In this document: one piece after another, positions 35,091-44,249 of the stretch
How the letters are laid out: each line of letters opens with the position of its first letter
Numbering within the stretch: the stretch's first letter is position 1
Assembly: GCF_902805925.1 (NCBI RefSeq)
Contig: NZ_CADCUP010000039.1
Coordinates: 1 to 48,752, forward strand
DNA from: an uncultured Nocardioides sp.
GTDB taxonomy: Bacteria; Actinomycetota; Actinomycetes; Propionibacteriales; Nocardioidaceae
DNA: 48,752 bases
Reading direction: 5' to 3'
Made by a program: the position numbers and the translations under genes
The notes under the pieces: generated by a model
Told to the model about the DNA's origin: nothing
What the model saw: the letters and a program-made list of their open reading frames with translations, nothing else
Database searches by the model: none

Positions 35091-35113
35091 GTCTAAGGAA
35101 CTTGTTAGACAAG
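35091..35113. promoter_or_regulatory. Overlapping inverted repeats in the gyrB-gyrA gap
   Basis: The plus strand reads GTCTAA-GGAACTTG-TTAGAC (35091-35110) and, overlapping it, CTTGT-TAG-ACAAG (35101-35113). The two hairpins share bases and cannot form together. The stretch is clearly richer in A and T than its surroundings and lies about 30 bases upstream of the gyrA start. It could be a supercoiling-sensitive promoter, an attenuator or an RNA-processing site. The role is inferred only from position. Confidence 0.35.
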
Positions 35114-35135
35114 GGGATATCGCTGGAGACGTCCC

Positions 35136-37241
35136 TCAGATGTCGAGGAAGCGGACGTCCTTGGCATTGCGCTGGATGAAGGAGCGGCGCTGCTCGACGT
35201 CCTCGCCCATCAGGATCGAGAAGATCTCGTCGGCCTGCGCGGCGTCCTCGAGGGTGACCTGGAGCATCAGTCGCTGGTCGGGGTCCATCGTGGTCTCCCA
35301 CAGCTCCTTGGCGTTCATCTCGCCCAGGCCCTTGTAGCGCTGGACGGGGTTCTCCTTGGGCAGCTTCTTGCCGCTGGCCAGGCCGTCGGCCATCAGCGCG
35401 TCGCGCTCCGCGTCGGAGTAGGTGAACTCGTGCTCGGCCGGCTTGTTCCACCGCAGGCGGTAGAGCGGCGGCTGGGCCATGTAGACGTAGCCGTGCTCGA
35501 TCAGCGGCTTCATGAAGCGGAAGAGCAGCGTCAGCAGCAGCGTGTTGATGTGGTGGCCGTCGACGTCGGCGTCGGCCATCAGCACGACCTTGTGGTAGCG
35601 CAGCTTGTCGAGGTCGAACTCCTCGTGGATGCCGGTGCCGAGCGCCGAGATGATCGCCTGGACCTCGGTGTTGGCCAGCACCCGGTCGAGGCGGGCCTTC
35701 TCGACGTTGAGGATCTTGCCGCGGATCGGCAGGATCGCCTGGATGCGCGGGTCGCGGCCCTGGCGGGCCGAGCCGCCGGCGGAGTCGCCCTCCACGATGA
35801 AGACCTCGCACTCGGAGGGGTTCGTGGACTGGCAGTCGCTCAGCTTGCCCGGCAGCCCGCCGCCGCCGAGGAGGCCCTTGCGGGAGCGGGCGAGGTCGCG
35901 CGCCTTGCGCGCGGCGATCCGCGCCTGGGCCGCCGCCTGGGACTTGCGCACGATGTCACGGCCCTCGGCGGGGTTCTGCTCGAACCAGGCACCGAGCTGG
36001 TCGTTGACGATGCGCTGGGTGAAGCCCTTGGCCTCGGTGTTGCCGAGCTTGGTCTTGGTCTGGCCCTCGAACTGCGGCTCACCGAGCTTGATCGAGATGA
36101 TCGCGGTGAGGCCCTCGCGGATGTCGTCACCGGAGACGCGGTCCTCCCGCTTCTTGATCAGGCCCCACTCCTCGCCCCAGTTGTTGACCAGGGAGGTGAG
36201 CGCCGCGCGGAAGCCCTCCTCGTGCGTGCCGCCCTCGTGGGTGTTGATCGTGTTGGCGAAGGTGTGCACCGACTCCTGGAACGTGGTGTTCCACTGCATC
36301 GCCAGCTCCAGGCTCATGTGCTGGTTGCCCGTGGCCGGGTCGGCGGCGGTCTCCGCCTCGAAGTTGATGATCGTGGGGTTGGCCACGGTCTTGCGGCGGT
36401 TGAGGTGCTCGACGTAGTCGACCAGGCCCCGGTCGTACTTGAAGACCTGCTCGATGCCACCGGTCTCGGCCCGCTGGATGGCGTCGTGGCCGGCGGTGTC
36501 GACGGTGGCGTCGATGGTGCCGTCCTGCACCGCCTCGGCGATCTCCGCGGCCTCGGGCCGCTCGTCGCGCACCACGATCTCGAGGCCCTTGTTGAGGAAG
36601 GCCATCTCGCGGATGCGGGTGGTGATGGTCTCCAGGGAGTACGTCGTGGTCTCGAAGATGTCCTCGGAGGCCCAGTAGGTCACCGTGGTGCCCGTGTCCT
36701 CGCCGTCCTCGAGCGCGCGCACCTGCTCGAGGCCGCCCTCGGGCACCCCGAGCTGGAACCCCTGGCGCCACAGGTGGCCACGGTTCTTGACCTCCACGAC
36801 GAGCAGGCTGCTCAGCGCGTTCACCACCGAGACGCCGACACCGTGCAGGCCGCCGGAGACCTTGTAGCCGCCGCCGCCGAACTTGCCGCCCGCGTGCAGC
36901 ATCGTCAGCGCCATCGTGACCGCCGGCATGTCCTGGCCGGGGGCGGTGTCGGTGGGGATGCCACGGCCGTTGTCCTCCACGCGCACCGCGCCGTCGGGGG
37001 TGAGGGTCACCACGATGCGGTCGCAGAAGCCGGCCAGCGCCTCGTCGACCGCGTTGTCGACGATCTCCCAGATCAGGTGGTGCAGGCCGCGCTCGCCGGT
37101 GGAGCCGATGTACATGCCGGGGCGCTTGCGGACGGCCTCGAGGCCCTCCAGCACGGTGATGGCCGAGGCGTCGTAGGCCACTCCCTCGTCGGGGGCGCTG
37201 GACCTGATCGGCTGCTTCTCTTCGGGCGTTTCAGCGGTCAC
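35136..37241 (-). CDS. gyrB: DNA gyrase subunit B
   Basis: This 701-residue ATPase subunit has the GHKL ATP-binding motifs [20 protein letters not shown] and [15 protein letters not shown]. The transducer domain follows, then the TOPRIM domain ([12 protein letters not shown] and the DADVDGHHI metal site) and a C-terminal tail ending [13 protein letters not shown] 37241 (VTAETPEEK) was preferred over an upstream in-frame ATG at 37286 because a GAAGAAGG site precedes it. It pairs with gyrA downstream. A likely -10 lies at 37347-37352. Confidence 0.97.
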   Translation of the reverse strand: MTAETPEEKQPIRSSAPDEGVAYDASAITVLEGLEAVRKRPGMYIGSTGERGLHHLIWEIVDNAVDEALAGFCDRIVVTLTPDGAVRVEDNGRGIPTDTAPGQDMPAVTMALTMLHAGGKFGGGGYKVSGGLHGVGVSVVNALSSLLVVEVKNRGHLWRQGFQLGVPEGGLEQVRALEDGEDTGTTVTYWASEDIFETTTYSLETITTRIREMAFLNKGLEIVVRDERPEAAEIAEAVQDGTIDATVDTAGHDAIQRAETGGIEQVFKYDRGLVDYVEHLNRRKTVANPTIINFEAETAADPATGNQHMSLELAMQWNTTFQESVHTFANTINTHEGGTHEEGFRAALTSLVNNWGEEWGLIKKREDRVSGDDIREGLTAIISIKLGEPQFEGQTKTKLGNTEAKGFTQRIVNDQLGAWFEQNPAEGRDIVRKSQAAAQARIAARKARDLARSRKGLLGGGGLPGKLSDCQSTNPSECEVFIVEGDSAGGSARQGRDPRIQAILPIRGKILNVEKARLDRVLANTEVQAIISALGTGIHEEFDLDKLRYHKVVLMADADVDGHHINTLLLTLLFRFMKPLIEHGYVYMAQPPLYRLRWNKPAEHEFTYSDAERDALMADGLASGKKLPKENPVQRYKGLGEMNAKELWETTMDPDQRLMLQVTLEDAAQADEIFSILMGEDVEQRRSFIQRNAKDVRFLDI

Positions 37242-37346
37242 GGCGGGGCCTTCTTCCAGGGCCCGACGGGCCTCTCGACATGGCAAAGGCCGCTGCTTCT
37301 CCGCGTCCGGTGCACGGGCGCCCGACAGGTCAGCGACCTCACGCTC

Positions 37347-37352
37347 ATATTA
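37347..37352 (-). promoter_or_regulatory. Candidate -10 element of the gyrB promoter
   Basis: The minus strand reads TAATAT, 105 bases upstream of the gyrB start codon, in an AT-rich patch of an otherwise GC-rich gap. Seventeen bases further upstream is GTGGAT, a poor -35. A DnaA-box-like CCATCCACA (37380-37388, two mismatches) lies just upstream. The rest of the 270-base gap 37242-37511 shows nothing else clear. Confidence 0.4.
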
Positions 37353-37511
37353 GCGGCCAGGCACCCAGAATCCACGCACCCATCCACAGTTTGGGGTGAC
37401 GGATCGGCGAAACAGCTCGCCTGCGGGCCGCCAACCCGGTTCTCCGCCCCGATCAGGGGTCCCGGTGACTCCCCATACGCAGACCGGGCCCGCAGATCGG
37501 CAGCCAGGGCC

Positions 37512-38192
37512 TCAGGGCTGGGGCGCGTCGACCCAGAACGCCTTGTACGCCAGCTCGGGCCGTCGGTGCTCCCGGCTGGACCGGCCCGACACCTCGAGGC
37601 CCCACCCGGCCACCGCGGCCGCCAGCCGGTCCTTGCCGCGCTCCTCGTTGAAGGTCCCGACCACCAGGCGGCCGCCGGGCTCGAGGAGCCGCAGCAGCCC
37701 CGCGACGTACGCCGGTGCGCGCGGCGCCGGCACGTAGTCCAGGCCGGTGCGCACGTAGGTGAACCGACGGCCGGGGTCGAACCCGTCGGCGTTGGCGGTC
37801 CAGATGCGGTCCGCCCACCGGGGGAGTCGCCACCGGGCCAGGTCGGCGAGGCGCGCGGAGATCTCGACACCGTACGGCTCGAGACCGCCGCCGGACCACG
37901 CTGCGACCGACTCCATGAGGAGCCCGTTGGCGCAGCCCACGTCGAGGAAGGTGCCGGGGCCGGTGACGGCGTCCAGCACCAGCCGGCGGGCCTGCTCCCA
38001 GCGCGCGGCGTCCCCGCTGTGGCCCGAGCCGCCCTGCGGCGTCGTCGCCGCGAGGTACGGCTCCTCGATCAGGGCCAGGGCGCGGGCGTGCCACCCCTCC
38101 CGGTCGATGTCACCGCGGGCCAGCGCCGCGTCGATCGCGTCCAGCTCCCGCCAGCCCCGCTCCTTGGCCGTGCGCACGTCGTCCTCAGCCAT
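37512..38192 (-). CDS. SAM-dependent class I methyltransferase
   Basis: This 226-residue protein has SAM-binding motif I (FLDVGCANGLLM, about residue 86), an acidic post-I segment, and a motif around LEPGGRLVVGTFNEERG, all typical of Rossmann methyltransferases. ATG 38192 overlaps the DUF721 stop by 8 bases, so it is co-transcribed with recF and DUF721. Its substrate is unknown. It lies in the usually conserved recF-gyrB interval, so it may be a lineage-specific insertion. Confidence 0.85.
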   Translation of the reverse strand: MAEDDVRTAKERGWRELDAIDAALARGDIDREGWHARALALIEEPYLAATTPQGGSGHSGDAARWEQARRLVLDAVTGPGTFLDVGCANGLLMESVAAWSGGGLEPYGVEISARLADLARWRLPRWADRIWTANADGFDPGRRFTYVRTGLDYVPAPRAPAYVAGLLRLLEPGGRLVVGTFNEERGKDRLAAAVAGWGLEVSGRSSREHRRPELAYKAFWVDAPQP

Positions 38193-38736
38193 AGGTGTCC
38201 CGCGGGCCGCGCCCGTCACGCACCGACCGGGGTCCCCGCTTCCAGCTCGGCAGGTGCGGTCCGAGCACGTCGATGACGGTGACGGTGCCGTGGCCGAGCT
38301 CCTCGTTGAGGCGGCGGACGAGGGTGGGCGCCACCAGCTTGAGCTGCGTGGCCCACGCGGTGGCGTCGGTGCGCACCACGAGCCTGCCGTCGACCAGCGA
38401 CTCGGGCCGGCAGTGGTCGGCCACCTCGGCGCCCACGATCTCCGACCACCGGCCGAAGACCTGCTGGACACGTAGGTCGAGCTCCCAGCCGTGGGAGCTG
38501 ACCATCCGCTCGACGAGCCCCTCGAGCAGCTGGGGGTCACGGTCGTCGGGGTGCGCGCCGGAGCCACCGCGGCCCCCCGTGCGGCGGGTGCGCCGCTTGT
38601 CGGCGTCGCTCGGCGGGCCGCCGCGCCGCCTGGCCGGGACCCCGCCCGGGGCCCGGGCCGCTGCCCGGGCCGCCGCCCGGGCGTAGTCGAGGCCGCCGTC
38701 GTCGTGCGGCGGCTCGACAGGCTGCTCATCCGTCAC
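38185..38736 (-). CDS. DUF721 / DciA-like protein
   Basis: This 183-residue protein has a basic, disordered N-terminal 70 residues and a DUF721 domain. The domain is recognisable in [43 protein letters not shown]. DciA proteins of this family help load the replicative helicase in bacteria lacking DnaC. In actinobacteria this gene lies between recF and gyrB, as here. GTG 38736 lies within the recF 3' end (11-base overlap). Confidence 0.9.
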   Translation of the reverse strand: MTDEQPVEPPHDDGGLDYARAAARAAARAPGGVPARRRGGPPSDADKRRTRRTGGRGGSGAHPDDRDPQLLEGLVERMVSSHGWELDLRVQQVFGRWSEIVGAEVADHCRPESLVDGRLVVRTDATAWATQLKLVAPTLVRRLNEELGHGTVTVIDVLGPHLPSWKRGPRSVRDGRGPRDTYG

Positions 38737-39883
38737 GGCGGACCTCCCCTCCCGCGACGAGGAACCGGCTGCCGGACAGCGCCTCCGGCACGTCGGCGGC
38801 CACCGCCGCCGTGACCAGCACCTGCTCGGCACCGGCGACGAGCTCGGCGAGCTGCTGGCGGCGTTCGGTGTCGAGCTCGGCGAAGACGTCGTCCAGGATC
38901 AGGATCGGGTCGTCGCCGTCGGCACGCAAGAGGTCGTACGACGCCAGCCTGAGCGCCAGCGCGAACGACCAGGACTCGCCGTGCGAGGCGTACCCCTTCA
39001 CCGGCAGCGGGGTGCCGCCCTCGCCGGCCTGGCCCAGCGTCAGCACCAGCTCGTCGCGGTGCGGGCCCACGAGCGAGATGCCCCGGTCGAGCTCGTCGCC
39101 GCGTCGCCGCTCGACCTCTGCCAGCAGGGCGGTCGTGAGGTCGTCGCGCCGCGTGGCCCCACCCAGGTCGAACGACGGCCGGTAGGCGAGATGGGCGTCG
39201 TTGCGCGACGCCCCCCGGGCGACCGCCTCGTAGGCGGTGCCGACGTGGGGCCGCAGTCCCTCGACCAGCGCCAGGCGCTCCTCGAGCAGCTCGGCGCCGA
39301 TGCGGGCCAGGTTGGAGTCCCAGACCCCCAGCGTGGAGAGCGCCGCCTCCTGCGAGGAGGAGCCCCGGCGGGCGTGGCCGGCGGTCTTGAGCAGCGAGTT
39401 GCGCTGCCGCAGGACGCGGTCGTAGTCGGAGCGCACGCCGGCGAGCCGCGGCGTGCGCAGGACGAGGAGGTCGTCGAGGAAGCGCCGCCGGTCGGAGGGG
39501 TCGCCCTTGACGAGGGTGAGGTCCTCGGGCGAGAAGACCACCGTGCGCACCAGGCCGAGGATCTCCCGGGGCCGCGGCACCTGCGAGCGGTTGATGCGCG
39601 CGCGGTTGGCCCGGCCGGGGTTGAGCTCGACCTCGATGATCGCCTCGCGGCCCTCGCGCACCACCGCGGCGCTGATCACCGCCTGGTCCGTGCCGGCCCG
39701 CACCAGGGGGGCGTCGGAGGCGACCCGGTGGGAGCCGAGCCGGGAGAGGTAGTCGACCGCCTCCACGAGGTTGGTCTTGCCCTGCCCGTTGCGGCCGAGG
39801 AAGGCCGTCGCCCCCGCGTCCAGCTCGAGGTCGAGCCGGGGGTAGGAGCGGAAGTCGTGCAGGGAGAGACGGGCGACGTGCAC
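38726..39883 (-). CDS. recF: DNA replication and repair protein RecF
   Basis: This 385-residue SMC-like ATPase has Walker A GRNGQGKT at residues 30-37, a coiled-coil-like middle, an ABC signature region ([19 protein letters not shown]) and Walker [13 protein letters not shown]. With RecO/RecR it loads RecA at gaps and stalled forks. ATG 39883 follows gnd by only 6 bases, so gnd-recF-DUF721-methyltransferase are likely one operon. The length is ordinary for actinobacterial RecF. Confidence 0.96.
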   Translation of the reverse strand: MHVARLSLHDFRSYPRLDLELDAGATAFLGRNGQGKTNLVEAVDYLSRLGSHRVASDAPLVRAGTDQAVISAAVVREGREAIIEVELNPGRANRARINRSQVPRPREILGLVRTVVFSPEDLTLVKGDPSDRRRFLDDLLVLRTPRLAGVRSDYDRVLRQRNSLLKTAGHARRGSSSQEAALSTLGVWDSNLARIGAELLEERLALVEGLRPHVGTAYEAVARGASRNDAHLAYRPSFDLGGATRRDDLTTALLAEVERRRGDELDRGISLVGPHRDELVLTLGQAGEGGTPLPVKGYASHGESWSFALALRLASYDLLRADGDDPILILDDVFAELDTERRQQLAELVAGAEQVLVTAAVAADVPEALSGSRFLVAGGEVRRDG

Positions 39884-39889
39884 CGGGGA

Positions 39890-40867
39890 CTAGCTCTCGG
39901 CCTGCTCGTTCCCGGAACCGGCACCGGCCTTCTTCGACTCGGGCGACAGCGGGGCACCGACCTCGCCCTCGGCGTCGCCGCCCTTGGGGGCACCGGTGCG
40001 GACCGCATGGCCGCCGAACTGGTTGCGCATCGCGGCGACCGCCTTCATCGACGGGCTGTCGTCCTGGCGGGAGACGAAGCGGGCGAAGAGCGCGGCGGTG
40101 AGCGCCGGCACGGGCACGGCGTTGTCGATGGCCGCCTCGACCGTCCACCGGCCCTCCCCGGAGTCCTCGGCGTAGCCGGCGATGGAGTCCAGGCCGGGGT
40201 CGTCGTCGAGGGAGGCGACGAGCAGGTCGAGCAGCCACGAGCGGATGACGGTGCCCTCGCGCCAGGAGCGGAAGACCTCGGTCACGTTGTCGACCAGGTC
40301 GACCGTCTCGAGCAGCTCCCAGCCCTCGGCGTAGCTCTGCATCATGGCGTACTCGATGCCGTTGTGGACCATCTTCGAGAAGTGCCCGGCACCCGGCTTC
40401 TGACCCGCGTGCACGGCGCCGAACTCGCCCTCGGGCTTGAGCGCGTCGAAGGCGGGCTGCACCTTCGCGACGTCCTCGTCGGAGCCGCCGTACATCAGGG
40501 CGTAGCCGTTCTTCAGCCCCCAGACCCCACCGGACACGCCGCAGTCCACGAAGCCGACGCCCTTGGTCGCCAGCTTCTCGGCGTTGGCCGCGTCGTCGGT
40601 CCAGCGGGAGTTGCCGCCGTCGACCACCAGGTCGCCCTCGCCGAGCAGCTCGCCGAGAGCGGCGACGGTCTCGCGCGTGGCGTCACCGGACGGCACCATC
40701 ACCCACACGACCTTGGGGCTGGGCAGTGCCTCGACCAGGGCCTCGAGCGACTCCACGTCGGAGACCTCGGGGTTGCGGTCGAAGCCGACGACCGTGTGAC
40801 CGGCATCGCGCAACCGGGTGCGCATGTTGCCACCCATCTTGCCGAGCCCGACGAGACCGATGTCCAT
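39890..40867 (-). CDS. gnd: 6-phosphogluconate dehydrogenase, decarboxylating (short form)
   Basis: Oxidises 6-phosphogluconate to ribulose 5-phosphate with CO2 release and NAD(P)H formation. The 325-residue protein is the short GndZ-type. It has GLVGLGKMGGNM (nucleotide binding), DGGNSRW, CGVSGGVWGL and the catalytic KPGAGHFSKMVHNGIEY. The C-terminal 35 residues (GGDAEGEVGAPLSPESKKAGAGSG) are polar and probably disordered. ATG 40867 has GGAGG 8 bases upstream; the longer upstream frame (MHASTRTH) is rejected. Its position between dnaN and recF matches Streptomyces. Confidence 0.95.
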   Translation of the reverse strand: MDIGLVGLGKMGGNMRTRLRDAGHTVVGFDRNPEVSDVESLEALVEALPSPKVVWVMVPSGDATRETVAALGELLGEGDLVVDGGNSRWTDDAANAEKLATKGVGFVDCGVSGGVWGLKNGYALMYGGSDEDVAKVQPAFDALKPEGEFGAVHAGQKPGAGHFSKMVHNGIEYAMMQSYAEGWELLETVDLVDNVTEVFRSWREGTVIRSWLLDLLVASLDDDPGLDSIAGYAEDSGEGRWTVEAAIDNAVPVPALTAALFARFVSRQDDSPSMKAVAAMRNQFGGHAVRTGAPKGGDAEGEVGAPLSPESKKAGAGSGNEQAES

Positions 40868-40913
40868 GCTGGTGTCCTCCCGGATATGAGTACGAGTGCT
40901 GGCGTGCACGCTA

Positions 40914-40932
40914 GCCCGGCCCGCGGCCGGGC
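40914..40932 (-). terminator. Hairpin terminator after dnaN
   Basis: GCCCGGCC (40914-40921) and GGCCGGGC (40925-40932) form a perfect 8-bp stem with a 3-nt loop, 10 bases beyond the dnaN stop on the minus strand. It would separate dnaN from the gnd-recF operon. Confidence 0.65.
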
Positions 40933-40942
40933 GACAGGTGTG

Positions 40943-42094
40943 TCAGGACAGGAGGCGGCGCGGCATCAGCAGGTAGCGGAACCCGGCGCCACGGCCCCGG
41001 GAGTCGTCGGCGGCCGCGTCGGTGGCCGAGATGACGACCGGCTTGTTGGCCTGGGTGAACGCCAGGTCGACGACCTCGCCGTCGAGCGCGGTGAGCCCGT
41101 CGAGGAGGTACTGGGGGTTGAAGCCGGTCATGATCTCGTCGCCGTCGATCTCGGCGGTGATCGCCTCGGTGGCCTGGGCCTCGTCACCCGAGCTGGAGTC
41201 GAGCACGACCTCGCCGTCGGCGAACTTCAGCTGGACCGCGGAGTTGCGCTCCGCCACCAGCGCGACGCGCTTCACCGTGTCGATGAGCTCCTGCTTGTTG
41301 ACCTTGGCGACGGTCAGGTGCTGGCTGGGGAAGAGCGAGCGGACCTTGGGGAACTCGCCGTCGAGCAGCCGGGTGGTGGTGCGGCGCGTGCCGCTCTCCT
41401 CGTCGCCGTACTGGAAGCCGATGATCCCCTCGCCGGTGCCGCCGGCCGCCAGGGAGATCGTGACCTCGCCGCCGGTGAGCGACTTGGCGGTGTCGCCGAG
41501 CACCTTGGCCGGCACCAGGGCGGCCATCGAGGCGTCGGTCTCCTGCGGGTTCCACCCCAGCTCGCGGTGCGAGAGGCGGAAGCGGTCGGTGGCCAGCAGC
41601 GACATGGTGTCGCCCTCGATCTCGATCCGCACGCCGGTCAGCACGGGCAGCATGTCGTCGCGGCCGGCCGCGGTGACCGCCTGGGAGACGGCGTGGGCGA
41701 AGTCGGTGCTGTTGACCGTGCCGGAGGCCGACGGCATCTCCGGCAGCGTGGGGTAGTCCTCGACCGGCATGGTCTGAAGGCTGAAGCGACCCGCGCCACA
41801 GGTCAGCTCGACCTTCGCCCCGGTCAGGCTCACGTCGATCGGCTTGTGCGGGAGGCTGCGGCAGATGTCGGCCAGGAGCCGGCCGCTGACCAGGCAGGTG
41901 CCCTCGTCGCTGACCTCGGCCTTGACGGTGGCCCGGGCCGACGTCTCGTAGTCGAAGGAGGACAGGACCAGGCCGCCGTCGCCGGCCTCGATCAGCAGGC
42001 CGGCGAGGACGGGGGCGCTGGGCCGCACGGGCAGGCTGCGGGCCGCCCATGCCACGGCGTCGGCGAAGACGTCGCGTTCGACGCGGAACTTCAC
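40943..42094 (-). CDS. dnaN: DNA polymerase III beta subunit (sliding clamp)
   Basis: The 383-residue clamp has three repeated domains and starts VKFRVERDVFADAVAWAARSLP. It includes DRFRLSHRELGW and ends in GFRYLLMPRRLLS, a variant of the usual YLIMPMRL C-terminus. It dimerises around DNA and tethers polymerase, ligase and repair enzymes. GTG 42094 is the standard actinobacterial start; an upstream in-frame ATG (MAGFTPQTQ) would add 13 unusual residues. It lies directly downstream of the origin interval. Confidence 0.97.
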   Translation of the reverse strand: MKFRVERDVFADAVAWAARSLPVRPSAPVLAGLLIEAGDGGLVLSSFDYETSARATVKAEVSDEGTCLVSGRLLADICRSLPHKPIDVSLTGAKVELTCGAGRFSLQTMPVEDYPTLPEMPSASGTVNSTDFAHAVSQAVTAAGRDDMLPVLTGVRIEIEGDTMSLLATDRFRLSHRELGWNPQETDASMAALVPAKVLGDTAKSLTGGEVTISLAAGGTGEGIIGFQYGDEESGTRRTTTRLLDGEFPKVRSLFPSQHLTVAKVNKQELIDTVKRVALVAERNSAVQLKFADGEVVLDSSSGDEAQATEAITAEIDGDEIMTGFNPQYLLDGLTALDGEVVDLAFTQANKPVVISATDAAADDSRGRGAGFRYLLMPRRLLS

Positions 42095-42161
42095 GGTGTG
42101 GTCCTCCTGGGTCTGGGGTGTGAATCCTGCCATGCGGGCAGCCGCAGTGCACCGGCCCCAT

Positions 42162-42195
42162 CCCGTTGCCTGTCCCCGTTGCCCGTCCCGTTGCC
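42162..42195. repeat. CCCGTTGCC iteron-like direct repeats in oriC
   Basis: Three exact CCCGTTGCC copies begin at 42162, 42175 and 42187, spaced 13 and 12 bases. They lie between the dnaN start and the DnaA-like boxes. They could bind an initiation factor or be a structural array; no known protein was matched. Confidence 0.6.
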
Positions 42196-42363
42196 CGTGC
42201 TCGGGCGAGGCGTGCGAGACCGGTTGTGCACAGGCCGGGTGCGTTTCGGATGTTCCCAGGGGATCTGGGCATGGAGAGGTCCGTAGGAGTCATAGCGTCT
42301 GTGTAATCTGTGGAGAAGCGGCGTTTGCGCAGGTCAGAGGGGTTCCGGCCCTGCTCACGGTGC

Positions 42364-42400
42364 TGTGCACGGCGTGTGCAGCCGTGCGCCGGCATGTGCA
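42364..42400. repeat. Helically phased TGTGCA repeats in oriC
   Basis: TGTGCA occurs at 42364, 42375 and 42395, that is 11 and 20 bases apart, with another at 42225 inside TTGTGCACA. The spacing of about one and two helical turns places them on the same face of the DNA. They may be weak DnaA sites or sites for another origin-binding protein. Confidence 0.5.
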
Positions 42401-42491
42401 CCGGTGCCGGTGGTCCGACTCGTCGTCCCGAGTTGTCCACACGTGCTGTGGACGACGCACCGGGGTGAACCACACGTCGTGCACAGGCCGG

Positions 42492-43970
42492 TCAGGACTG
42501 ACGGGCCTGCATCTTGACCCGGTTGGTGAGCTCGCTGACCTGGTTGAAGACGGCGCGGCGCTCGGCGAGGAGGTCCTTGATCTTGCCGTTGGCGTACATC
42601 ACCGTCGTGTGGTCGCGGCCGAACTCCTTGCCGATCTGCGGCAGCGACATGCTGGTCAGCTCCCGGCACAGGTACATCGAGATCTGGCGGGCCAGCACCA
42701 GGTGGCGACCACGGCTCGGACCGGTGAGGTCCTCCAGGGAGATGCCGAAGTAGGCGGCGGTCTGCGCCACGATGAGGGCCGCGGTGATCTCGGGCTCGCC
42801 ACCGTCGGGGATCAGGTCCTTCAACACGATCTCCGCCAGCGTCATGTCGACCTCCTGGCGGTTGAGGTTGGCGAACGCGGTGACCCGGATCAGGGCCCCC
42901 TCGAGCTCGCGGATGTTGGTCTGGATCTTGGAGGCGATGAACTCCAGCACGTCGGGCGGCGCGGTGAGGCGGTCCATGGCCGCCTTCTTGCGCAGGATCG
43001 CGATGCGGGTCTCCAGGTCGGGCGCCTGGACGTCGGTGATCAGGCCCCACTCGAAGCGGTTGCGCAGGCGGTCCTCGAGGGCCTCCAGTGACTTCGGTGG
43101 CCGGTCGGAGGTGAGGACGATCTGCTTGTTGGCGTTGTGGAGGGTGTTGAACGTGTGGAAGAACTCCTCCTGCGTCTGCGTCTTGCCCTCGAGGAATTGG
43201 ATGTCGTCGATGAGGAGGACGTCGACGTCGCGGTAGCGCCGCTTGAACCGGTCCTGGCGGTCGTCGCGGATCGCGTTGATGAACTCGTTGGTGAACTCCT
43301 CGCTGGAGACGTACCGCACCTTGGCGCCGCTGTAGAGGCTGCGCACGTAGTGGCCGATCGCGTGCAGGAGGTGGGTCTTGCCCAGGCCGGAGTCGCCGTA
43401 GACGAGCAGGGGGTTGTAGGCCTTGCCCGGCGCCTCGGCGACGGCGACGGCGGCGGCGTGCGGGAAGCGGTTGGACGAGCCGATGACGAAGGTCTCGAAG
43501 GTGTACTTCGGGTTGAGCCGTGACTCGGTGACGCTCGGCCGCCCGCGGTCATGGACCCGGTCGAACGTCCGGTCGAGCGCGCGGTCGTCGTCAGGCGGCA
43601 CGGGGAGGTCGAAGACAGGAGCGTTCCAGTCCTTTGTCGACATGTCGTCTTCTCGACGTGCCGGGTCGTCCTGCGGCGGGGAGACGGGTGGCGCCATCGT
43701 GCCGTCGTCCAGGGCGCTGTTGACCGTGACGGCGAGTCGGATCTCGCGGCCGAAGCCCTCGCTCAGGGCGTCCTCGACCTGGCCGCGGAGGCGGCCCTCG
43801 AGCTGGGTGCGCGTGAAGTCGTTGGGCACCGCGATGATCGCGGTGTTCTCGTGCAGCGTCACCGGCTCACTGGCACGCAGCCAGGCACGCTGGTGCGGCT
43901 GGAGGTCGCCGACGACGGCGCGCCAGACGGTGTCGAGGTCGCTGCCCTCGGTGCCGGGATCCTTGGCCAC
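42492..43970 (-). CDS. dnaA: Chromosomal replication initiator protein DnaA
   Basis: This 492-residue initiator has domain I at the N-terminus (DTVWRAVVGDLQPHQRAWLRASEPV), a variable linker (about 85-150), the AAA+ domain III (Walker A GDSGLGKTHLLHAIG, Walker B VLLIDDIQFLEG) and the DNA-binding domain IV (signature GKEFGRDHTTVMYANGKI). It melts oriC as an ATP filament and loads helicase. GTG 43970 (VAKDPGTEG) was chosen; the longer frame upstream is intergenic sequence. DnaA boxes upstream suggest autoregulation. Confidence 0.97.
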   Translation of the reverse strand: MAKDPGTEGSDLDTVWRAVVGDLQPHQRAWLRASEPVTLHENTAIIAVPNDFTRTQLEGRLRGQVEDALSEGFGREIRLAVTVNSALDDGTMAPPVSPPQDDPARREDDMSTKDWNAPVFDLPVPPDDDRALDRTFDRVHDRGRPSVTESRLNPKYTFETFVIGSSNRFPHAAAVAVAEAPGKAYNPLLVYGDSGLGKTHLLHAIGHYVRSLYSGAKVRYVSSEEFTNEFINAIRDDRQDRFKRRYRDVDVLLIDDIQFLEGKTQTQEEFFHTFNTLHNANKQIVLTSDRPPKSLEALEDRLRNRFEWGLITDVQAPDLETRIAILRKKAAMDRLTAPPDVLEFIASKIQTNIRELEGALIRVTAFANLNRQEVDMTLAEIVLKDLIPDGGEPEITAALIVAQTAAYFGISLEDLTGPSRGRHLVLARQISMYLCRELTSMSLPQIGKEFGRDHTTVMYANGKIKDLLAERRAVFNQVSELTNRVKMQARQS

Positions 43971-44028
43971 TGGTGTTGCCCCTTCATCACGTCGCGGCCG
44001 AACCGGGGGCTCCGGGACCGATCTTGAG

Positions 44029-44064
44029 TCCACAGTTTTATCCACAGGCTGTGCATGTGGACCT
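44029..44064. promoter_or_regulatory. DnaA boxes upstream of dnaA (autoregulation site)
   Basis: A perfect TTATCCACA lies at 44038-44046. A half-conserved GTCCACA precedes it at 44029-44035, and TGTGGACCT follows in reverse at 44056-44064. The group sits 60-95 bases upstream of the dnaA start, where the promoter should be. DnaA repression of its own gene through such boxes is well known in bacteria, including Streptomyces. Confidence 0.7.
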
Positions 44065-44249
44065 GGCTGTGGGTGGGTGGTGCCTTCCGGCGAGCCCCAC
44101 GACCCCGGACCTGACGGTTTTCGCAGGTCAGGCGCGGTCACGGTGCCTCTCGACGCGTGCCCACACCCCGGCGGGACCGCTCGGGTCGAGGACACCGGTT
44201 CCCTCGTACCCCGGGAACGTAACAAGCACGGGGAGGCGGCGGCAACCCG

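Larger units (their letters stand above)
42095..42491. other. oriC: Candidate oriC: dnaA-dnaN intergenic region
   Basis: This 397-base gene-free stretch holds DnaA-box-like 9-mers: TTGTGCACA (42224-42232), TGTGGAGAA (42309-42317, one mismatch to the reverse consensus), TTGTCCACA (42433-42441), TGTGGACGA (42447-42455) and TCGTGCACA (42477-42485). The third and fourth form an inverted pair. The stretch from 42286 to 42310 is the most AT-rich and could be the unwinding element. It also has CCCGTTGCC direct repeats and phased TGTGCA motifs. In Streptomyces and mycobacteria this interval is oriC. The box number is low for Streptomyces-type origins. Confidence 0.75.

Noticed and set aside
32261..35179. 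972-codon plus-strand open frame opposite gyrA
   Set aside because: Shadow of gyrA; no domain or ribosome-binding site, and gyrA is unmistakable.
35430..38276. 948-codon plus-strand open frame opposite gyrB and the methyltransferase
   Set aside because: Shadow frame caused by GC bias at third codon positions.
42150..42200. CRISPR array
   Set aside because: Only three 9-base repeats with 3-4 base spacers; no CRISPR-like repeat or spacer length and no cas genes in the window.
38981..42286. 1101-codon plus-strand open frame
   Set aside because: Antisense to recF, gnd and dnaN. The composition is Val/Gly/Arg-rich and typical of high-GC shadow frames.
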